Below are positions 36,825-47,088 of a stretch of DNA of 64,000 nt, one piece after another (positions within the stretch are counted from its first letter, which is position 1; each line of letters begins with the position of its first letter). The notes beneath the pieces are model-generated. The model did no database searches. It saw nothing but the letters and a program-made list of their open reading frames with translations, and was not told the origin of the DNA. Source of the DNA: Lysobacter antibioticus. Lineage in GTDB: Bacteria > Pseudomonadota > Gammaproteobacteria > Xanthomonadales > Xanthomonadaceae. The position numbers and the translations under genes are program-made. The stretch spans positions 3,809,987 to 3,873,986 of the forward strand of contig NZ_CP013141.1 of NCBI RefSeq assembly GCF_001442535.1. Reading direction: 5' to 3'.

Positions 36825-37547
36825 TCACCAGATGTTCCCCGCGCCCGGGGTGTAGGAGGCGCTGATGATGCTGTTGCAGATCACCGTGTCCGCTTGCACG
36901 ACGCCTGAGAAGCGCGACATCGCCGAGTCGACCGTGACCATGCCGGCGCTGACCGCGACCTGGCTGGCGTTGACGGTGACCTTGGCCGCGGCGGTGACGG
37001 TGATGCCGGACATTTCCAGCTTCACCGAGTTGCCATTGCTGTCTTCGATCTCGACCGCGCCGGGGCCGTCCTTGAGGGTGAAGCTCTGTCCGCCCGGCGT
37101 TTCCAGCAGCAGCTGTTCGCGGCCGTCCTGGTCGTCGAGGGTGATCTTCACGCCGTTGCGCGAGCGCAGCACCTTCTTGTAGTTGTTGCCGGCGCCGTCC
37201 ATCGACTCCGGCGGCTGGTCGCGGCCGTTCCACAGGCCGCCGATCACGTAGGGGCGGCGCGGGTCGCCGTGTTCGAAACAGACCAGCACTTCGTCGTCGA
37301 CGTCGGGCACGAACCAACTGCCGCGGTTGTTGCCGCCGAACATCGTCGCCAGCCGCGCCCACCCTTCGTAGCGCTGACCGCTGGCGTCGGGCGACCAGGG
37401 CAGGGTGATCTGCACGCGGCCCTGGTTGTCGGGGTCCTTGATGTCGGTCACCAGCGCCACCAGCACGCCGTACCAGCGTCCGCCCCAGCCGCTCGGCAGG
37501 CGTTCGCTCAGCAGTTGTTCGAACGGCGGCAGCTCGACGATGCGCAT
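36825..37547 (-). CDS. Spike protein with gp5/VgrG-type OB fold (Afp8 C-part)
   Basis: This 240-aa protein is the spike half of a VgrG-type protein. Residues 20-110 are a gp5 OB fold: RWYGVLVALVTDIKDPDNQG, RVQITLPWSPD, then WFVPDVDDEVLVCFEHGDPR and PYVIGGLWNGRD. The remainder is a repetitive beta-helix needle (FTLKDGPGAVEIEDSNGNSV, VTAAAKVTVNASQVAVSAG). In T6SS and many eCIS this is fused to the hub; here hub and spike are two genes, 3 bp apart. Confidence 0.9.
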   Translation of the reverse strand: MRIVELPPFEQLLSERLPSGWGGRWYGVLVALVTDIKDPDNQGRVQITLPWSPDASGQRYEGWARLATMFGGNNRGSWFVPDVDDEVLVCFEHGDPRRPYVIGGLWNGRDQPPESMDGAGNNYKKVLRSRNGVKITLDDQDGREQLLLETPGGQSFTLKDGPGAVEIEDSNGNSVKLEMSGITVTAAAKVTVNASQVAVSAGMVTVDSAMSRFSGVVQADTVICNSIISASYTPGAGNIW

Positions 37548-37550
37548 GGC

Positions 37551-38618
37551 TCAGCCCCGTCCGATCGCGGGCCGGTCGCACCAGAACTCGGTGCGCACGC
37601 CCAGTTTGGGATCGAAGCGGATCTGCACTTCGGTCACGGTGTAGTCGCCTTCGAACAGCGGCCCCACGCCCTTGATGGTCAGCTTGGTGCCGACCCGCAG
37701 CGCGTCCTTGGTCTCGGCCACGCCGTGACCGGTGATGAAGCGCCGCGCCATGTGGCGGAAGCTGGCTTCGGCCAAGGCGCGCGCTTCGCCGTCGGAACTC
37801 GGCAGGCCGTGGGCGAGCGCATCGACGCGTGCGCCGAAGGCCTGTTGCAAGGTCTCGGCGCCGCTGGGGCCGCCGTTGAGTTCGGCGCGGATCGCGGCTT
37901 CGTCGGCCTCGTGCTTGGCCACGCGCTTGTCGGCGACGCTCCAGCCGGCACCGACCAGACGCGTGCGTTGATGGGCGAGATCGGCGCAGACTTCGAATTC
38001 GCGCAAGGGCCCAGCCCAGGACAGCTCCAGGGATTGGCCGTTGCGCTGTGCGCGTTGCGCCGCCTTGAGCTGGCTGCCCTCGACCCAGATCTGCGCGTCT
38101 TCGCGCCGGGCCAGGTCGCGCAGGAAGGCCAGGTCGCTCTGGTTGACCTGGGCCAGCAATTTGTAGGTTTCGCCTTGCACGTCGACCTGCGCCTGCAGGC
38201 CGTGGTCGCCGGCGATGCTGCGCAGAATGTCGGCGAGGCTGGCGTCGGCGAAGGCGCGGGTGCGTCGGGTCATGCGCAGGTCCTGCAATCGATCCTCGGC
38301 GCAGACGCCGATCTGCGGCGTGCCGCCGTCGGGGAACTTCGCCGACAGCGCGCTGATCCGGCCCTCGAACAACTTGCCGTCGCCGAGTTTGATGGTCAGC
38401 GGTTTGCCGAACTCGAGCAGGTCGCGGCCGAAGTGTTGGAAGCCGCCTTTGTCCGGGCCGCCCCAGTTGCCGAACACCAGCTCGCAACGGGCCAGGCCGG
38501 CCTCGGACTCGACGATGTCGAGCGACATCAGCGAGCTGGTCAGCGTGGCCTCGCGCTTGCCGTCGATTTCCACCGACGGACGCGAAGCTTTGATCGGCAA
38601 TGTCGCGGTATCGCCCAT
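37551..38618 (-). CDS. Hub protein, phage late control D/gp27-like (Afp8 N-part)
   Basis: This 355-aa protein of the GPD/gp27 hub family joins the tube to the spike. Typical features are DILRSIAGDHGLQAQVDV, the segment SDLAFLRDLARREDAQIWVE, and a C-terminal DYTVTEVQIRFDPKLGVRTE strand. The N-terminus carries a short beta segment (PSVEIDGKREATLTSSLMSL) shared by phage D proteins. It is transcribed 18 bp after the small 58-aa gene and directly before the spike gene. Confidence 0.9.
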   Translation of the reverse strand: MGDTATLPIKASRPSVEIDGKREATLTSSLMSLDIVESEAGLARCELVFGNWGGPDKGGFQHFGRDLLEFGKPLTIKLGDGKLFEGRISALSAKFPDGGTPQIGVCAEDRLQDLRMTRRTRAFADASLADILRSIAGDHGLQAQVDVQGETYKLLAQVNQSDLAFLRDLARREDAQIWVEGSQLKAAQRAQRNGQSLELSWAGPLREFEVCADLAHQRTRLVGAGWSVADKRVAKHEADEAAIRAELNGGPSGAETLQQAFGARVDALAHGLPSSDGEARALAEASFRHMARRFITGHGVAETKDALRVGTKLTIKGVGPLFEGDYTVTEVQIRFDPKLGVRTEFWCDRPAIGRG

Positions 38619-38636
38619 GGACTCGCTATGGCTCCG

Positions 38637-38813
38637 TCAATGCGCCCAGACGCGCAGGCACTGCTGGTCGATCTGGCGCAACGCCGCCTGCACGTCGCGC
38701 GGTTCGAGCTTCTCCGGCGCCTCGCCCTCGGACTTGGCGCCGGCGTTCGCGTCCGACTTCGCCGCCGGTCGCGGCTCGGCCAACACTTCGAATTCGTTGA
38801 TGACTACCGCCAT
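38637..38813 (-). CDS. Small eCIS protein (Pvc6-position)
   Basis: This 58-aa protein starts VVINEFEVLAEPRPA, has a charged middle, and ends in a helix DVQAALRQIDQQCLRVWAH. It lies exactly between the Pvc7-like and hub genes, the place of the small Afp6/Pvc6 gene. It is too short to show a domain, but short proteins with the same NEFEVL start and acidic/Ala linker occur in this position in other eCIS loci. It is translated from an ATG at 38813, 11 bp past the previous stop. Confidence 0.65.
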   Translation of the reverse strand: MAVVINEFEVLAEPRPAAKSDANAGAKSEGEAPEKLEPRDVQAALRQIDQQCLRVWAH

Positions 38814-38824
38814 GGCCGGGTTCC

Positions 38825-39727
<903 letters not shown>

Positions 39728-39746
39728 GACGTGGCCTCCGCGCGGT

Positions 39747-40208
39747 TCATGCGTCGAGCTCCTTGAGGGCCAGGGTCTCGTAGGCCACCTGCAGTTCCTC
39801 GATCGCCACCTGGCCGTCGCGCGCGTTCAGCGCCGGTGCCTTGAGCTTGACCGGGACGCAGCGCGAGAGCTGGAAGCGTGCGCGCACGGTGCTGCCGTCG
39901 GCGGCGAACAGCACCACCTCGGCATTGGCGCGCAGGCGCGGATTGGCGACGCTGTCCTTGAACCAGCGCCACAGGTCGAAGTTCTCGGTCATGCCGCGCT
40001 TGAGGGTGAGCTGGCCGTAACTGACCATGCCGTTGAGGCGGATCTGCCGGTCGTTGGCGCCGCCTTCGCGGATGGTCTTGACCTCCATGTTCATTTCCAG
40101 GCCGTCGCATTCGGCGAACGCGGCGTTGACCAGCGGCTTTGCGTCGTCGCCGCGGTTGATCTCGACGGCGAAGTTGAAATTGGTGAACGGGTAGGGCTGG
40201 GCGGCCAT
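39747..40208 (-). CDS. eCIS tube-type tail protein (Afp5/Pvc5-like)
   Basis: This 153-aa protein is of the phage tail tube (gp19-like) family. Visible family segments are FTNFNFAVEINRGDD, CDGLEMNMEVKTIREGGAN, and LTLKRGMTENFDLWRWF. It is the second tube-type gene in the cluster; the first is at 43135. eCIS loci normally encode two or three tube-type proteins, with Pvc5 forming the part of the tube nearest the baseplate. Only 2 bp separate it from the giant sheath gene. Confidence 0.85.
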   Translation of the reverse strand: MAAQPYPFTNFNFAVEINRGDDAKPLVNAAFAECDGLEMNMEVKTIREGGANDRQIRLNGMVSYGQLTLKRGMTENFDLWRWFKDSVANPRLRANAEVVLFAADGSTVRARFQLSRCVPVKLKAPALNARDGQVAIEELQVAYETLALKELDA

Positions 40209-40210
40209 GC

Positions 40211-43138
40211 TCAGAGCTCCTCGATCACGGCCAGGCGCTCGCCGTTCTGGGCCAGGCGCACGGCGATGAAACGCATCGGCAGCGACGGCGCCACCCGCAG
40301 TTCGACCACGAAGCGCCCGGCGTCGACCGACTGCGGCGTGTTGACCCCCTCGTCGGTGACCACGCGGAACGATTGCGCGGCGGTGGCGCCGGCGAAGGCG
40401 CCGCGTTGGAACAGATCGGTCAGCAGCAGGTCGAAGCCGCGCTGCACCGAACGCCACAGCACCGGGCCGTTAGGCTCGAATACGTAACGGGTACCGTGGC
40501 GCAGCGCCATGCGCCGCAGCAGGATCAACAGGCGGCGCACGTTGATCGGCCGCAGCGCCTCGTCCAGCGCCAGGGTGTCGGCGGACAAGGCGAAGAAGCC
40601 GCGCGGGTCGTTACGCAACAGGTTGATCTGCGCGTCCTGCAGGGCCTGGCGGTCGCCGTCGGCGATCGGCGGCGTCAGCGCCACCACATCCTTCATCGGC
40701 TCGTTGGCAGCGGCGATCCAGGCGCCGCGCAGGGAGGCCCGTTTCGACAACACGCCGACCGCGACGCCGTCCGGCGGCACCACTCGCAAGGGGTGTTGAC
40801 CGGCGCTGTCGGCGCCGCCCGCGCGCGCGTCCGACTGCAACCAAGGGAAATACAGGGCGCCGTAGCTGAGCGCGCGCGCCTCCTCGAAGCCGAAGGCTTG
40901 CGGATCGCTCGGCCCGGCTGGATCGGTGGGCGTGCGTACGGCACGCAGGCGCTGGGTGTAGCGCAGGGCCTGGGCGGTGCGGAAATGGCGCGGCATCGAC
41001 AGCACCGCGAACAGGTCGCCACAGGCTGCGGCCAGACGCAGCAGCGCCCGTTGTACGTCGAGCCAGTCGGCTTCGTGCAGGTCGCCGGCCCACTCGGGCG
41101 CGACCTGTTCCCAGTCGTCGGCGCGTACGCGCACGGTGACCGGGTTGGAGCCCTGGCTGCTCTCGTCGCCGACCCAGGCGAACACGCGATAGTGATACAG
41201 GCCGTCGCGTTGGCTCATCGCCACGTACTCGCCGTCGGCACCGCGGTAGATCTCGCGCTCGTCGCTGAAGTCGGCGCTGCCGGCCTCGAACAGGGCATAG
41301 ACCGCGCCGGGCTCGCTCTCGGTCCAGCTCAAGCGATAGGTGCCGGGAGGCACTGGCGCGTCGGGGCCGTCGAGCAGCGGCGCTTCGATCAGACGCGTGC
41401 TGCAATCGAGGAAACGGCCGAAATCGGGTGTCGCCAAAGCGGAGTCGGACGCCACCGTCGCCAGGCAGGCACCGCGATGCGCGCGCCAATGCGCCGGCGT
41501 CGCGACGGGCGGTGCTTGCGCGGGTTCCGGGTCGTCCGCGTCGCGCCGTTGCCAGCCGCAGTGGATGGCGTCGGGCACGGCGATCAGGCTGGCCTCGTTG
41601 AACAAGCCGCCGGCACCGATGCCGAACACGGCGTGCAGTCCGTACAGGGGCCGCGTCTGCGCGCGGATCAGACGAATGTCGTCGGCATGCCCCTGCAGGG
41701 CGTCGACGCCGTCGTCGGCGAGTTCCGGGTCGAGGAACAATCCGCTGTCGAACGATGCCAGGCCATCGCGTTCGAGCGCGGTCTCGTCGCGGTGCAGCGG
41801 GCCGACCGCCGCGCCGAACAGCCCGCTCGCACCGAGCGGCAGCCAGGCGAGGGGTAACGGCGCGTCCTCGGGCGCCAGCGGAAAACGTTGCAATTGCGCC
41901 GGCGCCGCCGCGGCGAGATCGTCGTGCACGCGATAGAACTCGCTGTCGCGTTGCAGTTCCCAGAAGTTGCCCGGCCGGTTCGGCGTCAACGCCAACTGGC
42001 GCAGCCGCGCTTGCGGGCCGTTCTCCGAGATCGCACGCAGTTCGATTTCCAGCACTTGCGCCGAGGCCACCGTGCCGAGCGGCGCGGCGGCGAGGTCGAC
42101 GCCGCGCCAGGCCGGCCCATGCACGGTCGCGAGCACTTGCAGGGTCGTCGCCGACAGGTCGGGCGCGCGGTCGGCTTCGTCGATGCGTAACCAGTGAACG
42201 GCGCCGGCGGCATCGAAACGCACCCAGGCGCCGATCTCGAAGGCGGATTCGGGCAGCGGCTCGTCGAAGCGCAAGGCAAGCGGCGCGGGTTCGGCGGCCG
42301 AATCCGGATCGCTGTCGAAGCTCGGCGGCGCCAGTAGAGTCGCCGCCAGCGGCAGCTCCAAACCGGCGAGGTGGGCGACACCGGCAAGCTCGTTCGGCGG
42401 CGAGGCCTCGGTGAGGATGCGTTCGAACGCGGCGAGCATGCGCACCGAGACCCGGTACGGCGCTGCCGGAGTCGCGCCCGCGGCGACCGTTTCGACTTGG
42501 GCATAGGCGCAATCGCCGGTGGCGCGGCCGAACTGCAGCAGGTCGCCGCCGCGCAGCGGTTGTCGGGTCAGGAATTCGTAGTGGCCCGAAGCAGGGGAGT
42601 CGACGCCGGACCAGGCGTCGAGGGCAAAACCGCGCGATTGCACCGACACGCTGACGCGCAAGGGATCCGACCAGGAACCTTCGCAGCGCGTGGCGACGAT
42701 GGCCGGTTCGGCCTCGCCACCTGCCGCGGCGATCGAGAGCATTCCGGATAGGGCAAAGCGGTTGTCGACCGCGACCGCGAGCGAAGGATCGGCATCGGCG
42801 TCGACCTCGGCGCGCACGCGTTCCATCTCGGCGCTGCGCGCCACCCGTATGACCCAGCAGCGGCGGCCGCCGTTGGCGAAGAAGGCGCGCACCGAAGGGC
42901 CGAGATGCGCGTGCACGCGTTCGCCGCGGCGTTCGTCCCAGGCCAGCGCTGCGTCGGCGCCGAACACGGTCGCGTACTGCGCCGCGCTTTCGACCGCGAC
43001 CGGCAGGTGCAAGGGGCCGGTCGAGGCGAAGCCGACGAACACCGCCACGTCCAGGCGCGGCAGCGCCTCCGCCGCGAGCGGCGGAGCCACGTCGACCTGG
43101 ATGCCGGGCAGCCGGCGCGCGTTCGCCACGGTTCTCAC
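40211..43138 (-). CDS. Giant sheath-like protein (Afp4/Pvc4-like with long insertion)
   Basis: This 975-aa protein has the sheath N-terminal domain (LPGIQVDVAPPLA, LDVAVFVGFASTGPLHLP) and the sheath C-terminal domain (GTRYVFEPNGPVLWRSV, FDLLLTDLFQRGAF). A roughly 500-residue insertion separates them; it includes beta-rich segments such as LSWTESEPGAVYALF. It is about 1.5 times the length of the primary sheath at 43603. GTG at 43138 overlaps the tube stop (GTGA). An in-frame GTG at 43129 with GGAG eight bases upstream is an alternative start. Long second sheaths occur in eCIS; the insertion probably decorates the exterior. Confidence 0.8.
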   Translation of the reverse strand: MRTVANARRLPGIQVDVAPPLAAEALPRLDVAVFVGFASTGPLHLPVAVESAAQYATVFGADAALAWDERRGERVHAHLGPSVRAFFANGGRRCWVIRVARSAEMERVRAEVDADADPSLAVAVDNRFALSGMLSIAAAGGEAEPAIVATRCEGSWSDPLRVSVSVQSRGFALDAWSGVDSPASGHYEFLTRQPLRGGDLLQFGRATGDCAYAQVETVAAGATPAAPYRVSVRMLAAFERILTEASPPNELAGVAHLAGLELPLAATLLAPPSFDSDPDSAAEPAPLALRFDEPLPESAFEIGAWVRFDAAGAVHWLRIDEADRAPDLSATTLQVLATVHGPAWRGVDLAAAPLGTVASAQVLEIELRAISENGPQARLRQLALTPNRPGNFWELQRDSEFYRVHDDLAAAAPAQLQRFPLAPEDAPLPLAWLPLGASGLFGAAVGPLHRDETALERDGLASFDSGLFLDPELADDGVDALQGHADDIRLIRAQTRPLYGLHAVFGIGAGGLFNEASLIAVPDAIHCGWQRRDADDPEPAQAPPVATPAHWRAHRGACLATVASDSALATPDFGRFLDCSTRLIEAPLLDGPDAPVPPGTYRLSWTESEPGAVYALFEAGSADFSDEREIYRGADGEYVAMSQRDGLYHYRVFAWVGDESSQGSNPVTVRVRADDWEQVAPEWAGDLHEADWLDVQRALLRLAAACGDLFAVLSMPRHFRTAQALRYTQRLRAVRTPTDPAGPSDPQAFGFEEARALSYGALYFPWLQSDARAGGADSAGQHPLRVVPPDGVAVGVLSKRASLRGAWIAAANEPMKDVVALTPPIADGDRQALQDAQINLLRNDPRGFFALSADTLALDEALRPINVRRLLILLRRMALRHGTRYVFEPNGPVLWRSVQRGFDLLLTDLFQRGAFAGATAAQSFRVVTDEGVNTPQSVDAGRFVVELRVAPSLPMRFIAVRLAQNGERLAVIEEL

Positions 43139-43587
43139 TCCATCTCGAGCCGTTCGTAGGACAGGGTCAGCTCTTCCAACGCCACATCGGTGCCCTTGGC
43201 GTTGAACGGCCCGCTGGTGTGTTTGATGATCCGCGCCCGCAGCAATTTCCAGGTCTGCACGATCTGGGTGTGGTCCTCGTTCTGCAGGTGGATCGTCACC
43301 GTGCGCATGGCCTTCTGGTCGCCGTTGCGGATCTGGTCGAGCCACTGGTACAGGTTGAGCGAACCGATCACGCCGCGTTTCATCGTCACGTCGGTGGATT
43401 TGTTCATGCCGGTGATCTTCATCACGCTGTTTTCTTTGGCGTTGCCGGTGCGGTACTCGGACACGGTGACTTCCATGCCGATGCCGCTGAGCTCCTGGAA
43501 CCCGGCCTGCGGCCCGTCGGTGACCCCGTCGCCCAGGTCGACGAGGAAATTGAATTGCACGTACGGGCGGTCGCGAAGGGTGGCCAT
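43135..43587 (-). CDS. Inner tube protein (Afp1/Pvc1-like)
   Basis: This 150-aa major tube protein of the phage tail tube/Hcp-like fold has the diagnostic segments FQELSGIGMEVTVSEYRTG, MKRGVIGSLNLYQWLDQIRN and ALEELTLSYERLEME. It lies directly after the main sheath gene (15 bp), the conserved eCIS sheath-tube order. It is expected to stack as hexameric rings inside the sheath. Confidence 0.9.
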   Translation of the reverse strand: MATLRDRPYVQFNFLVDLGDGVTDGPQAGFQELSGIGMEVTVSEYRTGNAKENSVMKITGMNKSTDVTMKRGVIGSLNLYQWLDQIRNGDQKAMRTVTIHLQNEDHTQIVQTWKLLRARIIKHTSGPFNAKGTDVALEELTLSYERLEME

Positions 43588-43602
43588 GACGTTGCTCTCC
43601 GA

Positions 43603-45513
43603 TCAGACTTTGCGGTCGGCCGTCCACTGGCCGATGCGGAAGATGACGAACTCGGCGGGCCGCAGCGGCGCCACGCCGATGAGGCAGATCAGGCGGCCGT
43701 TGTCGAGATCGTTCTGCGACATGGTCGAGCGGTCGCATTTGACGAAATACGACTTCTCCGGCTTGTCGCCGAGCAGGGCGCCGCTTTGCCATTCGTTGAG
43801 GAGAAAGTCCTCGATGGTGCGCCGCACGTTGGCCCACAACTGTTCGCCGTTCGGCTCGAACACCGCCCACTGCGTGCCCTTGTCGATCGAGCGTTCCAAA
43901 TAGGCGAAGTAGCGCCGCAGGTTGACGTACTTCCATTCCGGGTCGGAGCTGATCGTGCGTGCGCCCCACAGGCGCATGCCGCGGCCTTCGAAATAACGGA
44001 AGCAGTTGATCCCTTCCGGGTTCAGCACTTCCTGTTGCGCCTTGTTGAGGAAGCGTTCGAAGCCCAGGGCCAGGTTGACGACCTCGTTGGCCGGCGCCTT
44101 GTAGACCGCACGGTTGACGTCGTTGCGGGCGTAGATGCCGGCGACGAAGCCCGACGGTGGCATGTGGGTTTCGCGCTGGGTCAGCGGATCGAGCACCCGC
44201 ACCCAGGGGTAGTACAGCGCGGCGTGCTTGGAATCGAGCTGGGCGCGCATCGCCCGCACTTCGCTGATCGCCTGGTTGTCGCCGCTGTCGAGCACGGCGA
44301 TGCAGTACTTCATGCGTTCGGCGTGGCGGATCAGGGCGCGCACGATCGACGGCGCATGGGTCGCATAGCCCGATTCGTAGCCGAAGGTCGAGCCCGGCGC
44401 GGCGACGATCGAGATGTCTTCCAGGTCCTCGAACTGGCGCAGGCCGGTCTTGCGATCGGCGCTGTCGACCTCGCCTTCGTAGGCGGACGCGAACGGGCGC
44501 AGGCCGTCGTTGCCGTCGTCGATCAGGATCGCCAGGCTGCGTTCGGCAGGCGTGCTCTGCGAGTTCTGCATGGCAGCGCGCAAACCCGCCGGCGGCGACA
44601 CGGAGGCGTTCGGGTCGGCATCGAAGAAGGCGCCGAGCAATTCGGTGCCGGTGCCGATGGCGGCGACGTCTTCGGCGCGGATCACGATCGGCAGGGTGCG
44701 GGCGCGGCTGAGGCTGGCCGGGAACTCGGCGAAATAGGCGAACAGCGAATCCGGCGAGCCGGCGCGCTGGTGCAGCGGGTCCAGCGGCAGATCCGGCGCG
44801 ACGAAGGCGTCGCCGCCGCCGAGCGGCTGCACGACCACGGTCACGCTGATCACGCGCAGCTCGTAGTTGGCGGCGCTGAGGTCGGTCAGCGTGGCTTCGG
44901 CGGTGCCGATGTCGTCGCCGCTGGAGACGAAGGCCCAACTTTCGTTGGCCGCATCCCACAGGGCCAGGTAATAGCCGTCCTCGACCGCCGGCGACGGGGC
45001 GCCGGCGCGCGGCCGGATCCATACCACGTCGCGCGATTGCAGGGAGTTGGCGAAGGTGACGCCGTCGACATCGGAGAGCAGGCTCTGGCCGACGTTGAAG
45101 GTGAAGCCGACCCGCGCGTTGCCGGCGCGGCCCGGGAAGCGCGCGTACACCATCATCGAGGAGGGGCTGCCGGGCAGACCGCCGCGGGCGCAGCCGGGGC
45201 GTTCGTCGGTGGCGTCGATGGGAGTGAATACGCGGCTGACGTAGAGGCGCTTGCCGCCTTCCTCGAAGAACGCGCGCACACCGTTCCAGAGGTAGTTGTC
45301 GACCTCGCCGGCGTCCTGGAACACCAGCTTGTCGCGGCCGCCGTAGGTGCGTTCGAACTCGACCAGGCTGGTGACGATTTCCGGCTCGATGTCGAGCGGG
45401 CCGTAGCGGGCGGGACCGACGAAGCCGGTGGTGGTGGTGCTCACGCCCTCGATCGATTTCGCGCGGAAGGAGACTTCCTCGACGAAGACACCGGGAGCCA
45501 GGTACTCAGACAT
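43603..45513 (-). CDS. Main contractile sheath protein (Afp2/3-like)
   Basis: This 636-aa tail sheath protein has the N-terminal motif YLAPGVFVEEVSFRAKSIEG and TGFVGPARYGP. The C-terminal domain reads GINCFRYFEGRGMRLWGART, VFEPNGEQLWANVRRTIEDF, and finally PAEFVIFRIGQWT. Contraction of this sheath drives the inner tube out. AAGGAG lies before the ATG at 45513, one of the strongest ribosome-binding sites in the operon, matching the need for many copies. Confidence 0.93.
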   Translation of the reverse strand: MSEYLAPGVFVEEVSFRAKSIEGVSTTTTGFVGPARYGPLDIEPEIVTSLVEFERTYGGRDKLVFQDAGEVDNYLWNGVRAFFEEGGKRLYVSRVFTPIDATDERPGCARGGLPGSPSSMMVYARFPGRAGNARVGFTFNVGQSLLSDVDGVTFANSLQSRDVVWIRPRAGAPSPAVEDGYYLALWDAANESWAFVSSGDDIGTAEATLTDLSAANYELRVISVTVVVQPLGGGDAFVAPDLPLDPLHQRAGSPDSLFAYFAEFPASLSRARTLPIVIRAEDVAAIGTGTELLGAFFDADPNASVSPPAGLRAAMQNSQSTPAERSLAILIDDGNDGLRPFASAYEGEVDSADRKTGLRQFEDLEDISIVAAPGSTFGYESGYATHAPSIVRALIRHAERMKYCIAVLDSGDNQAISEVRAMRAQLDSKHAALYYPWVRVLDPLTQRETHMPPSGFVAGIYARNDVNRAVYKAPANEVVNLALGFERFLNKAQQEVLNPEGINCFRYFEGRGMRLWGARTISSDPEWKYVNLRRYFAYLERSIDKGTQWAVFEPNGEQLWANVRRTIEDFLLNEWQSGALLGDKPEKSYFVKCDRSTMSQNDLDNGRLICLIGVAPLRPAEFVIFRIGQWTADRKV

Positions 45514-45579
45514 AGCAGTTCTCCTTGCCTAAGACGGCGCATGTCTTGGCGCGCGTGTCGGCGTAGTGGCGCGGCGCGG

Positions 45580-46500
45580 TCATGCGGTGGATACCAACAG
45601 CCAGGAAGCGTCCGCCGCCGGCTGCCCTTCGGTTCTGGCCGTCATCGGCCGGCGATACTCCAGGCGCCGGGGCGGCGCCGGCGACGACAGCGAATCGATC
45701 ACCGTGCACGGCGTGGCCAGTTGCGCCAGCACGTCGGCGAGATCGGGTACGGCGGGCGCTTCGATCGGCGGCGAGGCCGGCGACCAGAACGCGCTGAGCT
45801 CGACCGTCCAGCGGAAATCGCTGCGCGCTTCCGGGGGCGACGACAGTGGCGTGCGCGGCGGCTCGGGGTAGGGATAGATCACCGCCACCCGGCCGTCGCG
45901 GTCGGCCATGCCGATGCCGCGCGGCGCGCCGTCGATGTCGACCGCGAGCAGGCTCCAGGCCGGCACGCGCTGGGTGCCGGCCTCGCGCAACTGCGCATAG
46001 GTCACGGCGAGCGGTTGCGGCAGGGGCCGGCTCGGCGCCGAGAACAGCGGAATGCGTTCGATCAGCAACTGCGGTGGCGAGGACGGCGAGCCCGGCAGAA
46101 CGATCGGTTGCGGCGGCGAGATCCACGGCGCCAGCCAGGTGAACAGCCCGCGTGCCGGCAATCCGGCGTCGAAGGCCAACGGCAGAAAGCGCCCGAACGG
46201 ATCGCTGACTTCGATGCGGCAGCCCGATGGCGGCGGCGATGCATCCAGCGCATCGATCCAGGGTTGTTCGACCGGTTCGCGGTCGTCGAACTCGAAATCG
46301 ATCAGGCCGCTGACCCGATGGGCCACGTAGATGCCGCTGGGATTGGGCAGGGCGCGTTTGCGCGCGTTCGGGGCGTTGCGCGGGTAGACCTCGACCACCA
46401 GGCCGTCGATGACCGAGCTCGCCGTCGCCATGTCCCAGAAGCGCAGGCCGAGCGCGGCATTGCGCTGCAGCACTTCGAGCTCGAACAGGAGCGCGCTCAC
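45580..46500 (-). CDS. eCIS-associated protein of unknown function (306 aa)
   Basis: This 306-aa protein has no signal peptide. It opens LLFELEVLQRNAALGLRFWD and is followed by beta-rich modules (GLVVEVYPRN, GIYVAHRVSGLIDFEFDD) separated by Ser/Pro-rich linkers (ISPPQPIVLPGSPSSPPQ, FWSPASPPIEAP). The pattern suggests several small beta domains, possibly carboxypeptidase-regulatory- or Ig-like, but I cannot assign a family. GTG at 46500 overlaps the DUF4255 stop (GTGA), so translation is coupled to the cap gene. It may be a terminator-associated or outer decoration subunit. Confidence 0.6.
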   Translation of the reverse strand: MSALLFELEVLQRNAALGLRFWDMATASSVIDGLVVEVYPRNAPNARKRALPNPSGIYVAHRVSGLIDFEFDDREPVEQPWIDALDASPPPSGCRIEVSDPFGRFLPLAFDAGLPARGLFTWLAPWISPPQPIVLPGSPSSPPQLLIERIPLFSAPSRPLPQPLAVTYAQLREAGTQRVPAWSLLAVDIDGAPRGIGMADRDGRVAVIYPYPEPPRTPLSSPPEARSDFRWTVELSAFWSPASPPIEAPAVPDLADVLAQLATPCTVIDSLSSPAPPRRLEYRRPMTARTEGQPAADASWLLVSTA

Positions 46501-47084
46501 GTGAGCGCCTCGTGCACTTCGAAGCGGCGGCTCTGCACTGCGGTGCCGTCGTCGACGCTGACGTCGGAATCGATCAACACCATGCGCAGGGCATAGGTCG
46601 CCGAGGACGGCAGGCGCCGCAGGCGATCCCACAAGGTCAGGTAGTCGTTGAGCGAGAGCGGGTCGCAGACCACCTCGATGCCTTCCTGCGCGCCGAAGGT
46701 GTCGGTCTCGGGCATGTAATGATTGAGATGGCCGGCGCTGAGCACGCTGGTGTCTTCCATCAGGCGCATCACCCAGCCGAGCATGCGCTGCTGGCGTTCG
46801 CTGTCCTGCGCCCAGGGGGTGATCATGTAGTGCAGGTCGAGCGGCAGCGACGGCCGATAGCGGCGGCCGTCGGGCGAACGGCGCAGGGTGAGGTTGCGCA
46901 TGGCGCCGTTGACCGCGACGCGGAACAGGTAGATCGAGAACCCGTCCTGCATCGGCGACTCGAAGTCGCGCGCCTGGTACAGGCTGATGTCGAGGCCGGC
47001 GCCGAATTCGTCGCGCGGGTAGCGATCGCGCAGCAGGCCGGCCAGTGCGGTACTGGTGGCGGCGATGGCGCGGTAGTTCGCCAT
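46497..47084 (-). CDS. DUF4255 tube terminator/cap protein (Afp16/Pvc16)
   Basis: This 195-aa protein has a DUF4255 (Pvc16 N-terminal) domain: MANYRAIAATSTALAGLLRDRY, then ISLYQARDFESPMQDGFSIYLFR, then RPSLPLDLHYMITPWAQDSE and GWVMRLMEDTSVLSAGHLNH. In Afp and PVC this protein caps the distal end of the tube and stops elongation, setting length. The ATG has GGAG upstream and the gene begins 4 bp after the first operon gene. DUF4255 at the operon head is a hallmark of eCIS clusters. Confidence 0.9.
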   Translation of the reverse strand: MANYRAIAATSTALAGLLRDRYPRDEFGAGLDISLYQARDFESPMQDGFSIYLFRVAVNGAMRNLTLRRSPDGRRYRPSLPLDLHYMITPWAQDSERQQRMLGWVMRLMEDTSVLSAGHLNHYMPETDTFGAQEGIEVVCDPLSLNDYLTLWDRLRRLPSSATYALRMVLIDSDVSVDDGTAVQSRRFEVHEALT

Positions 47085-47088
47085 GGGC

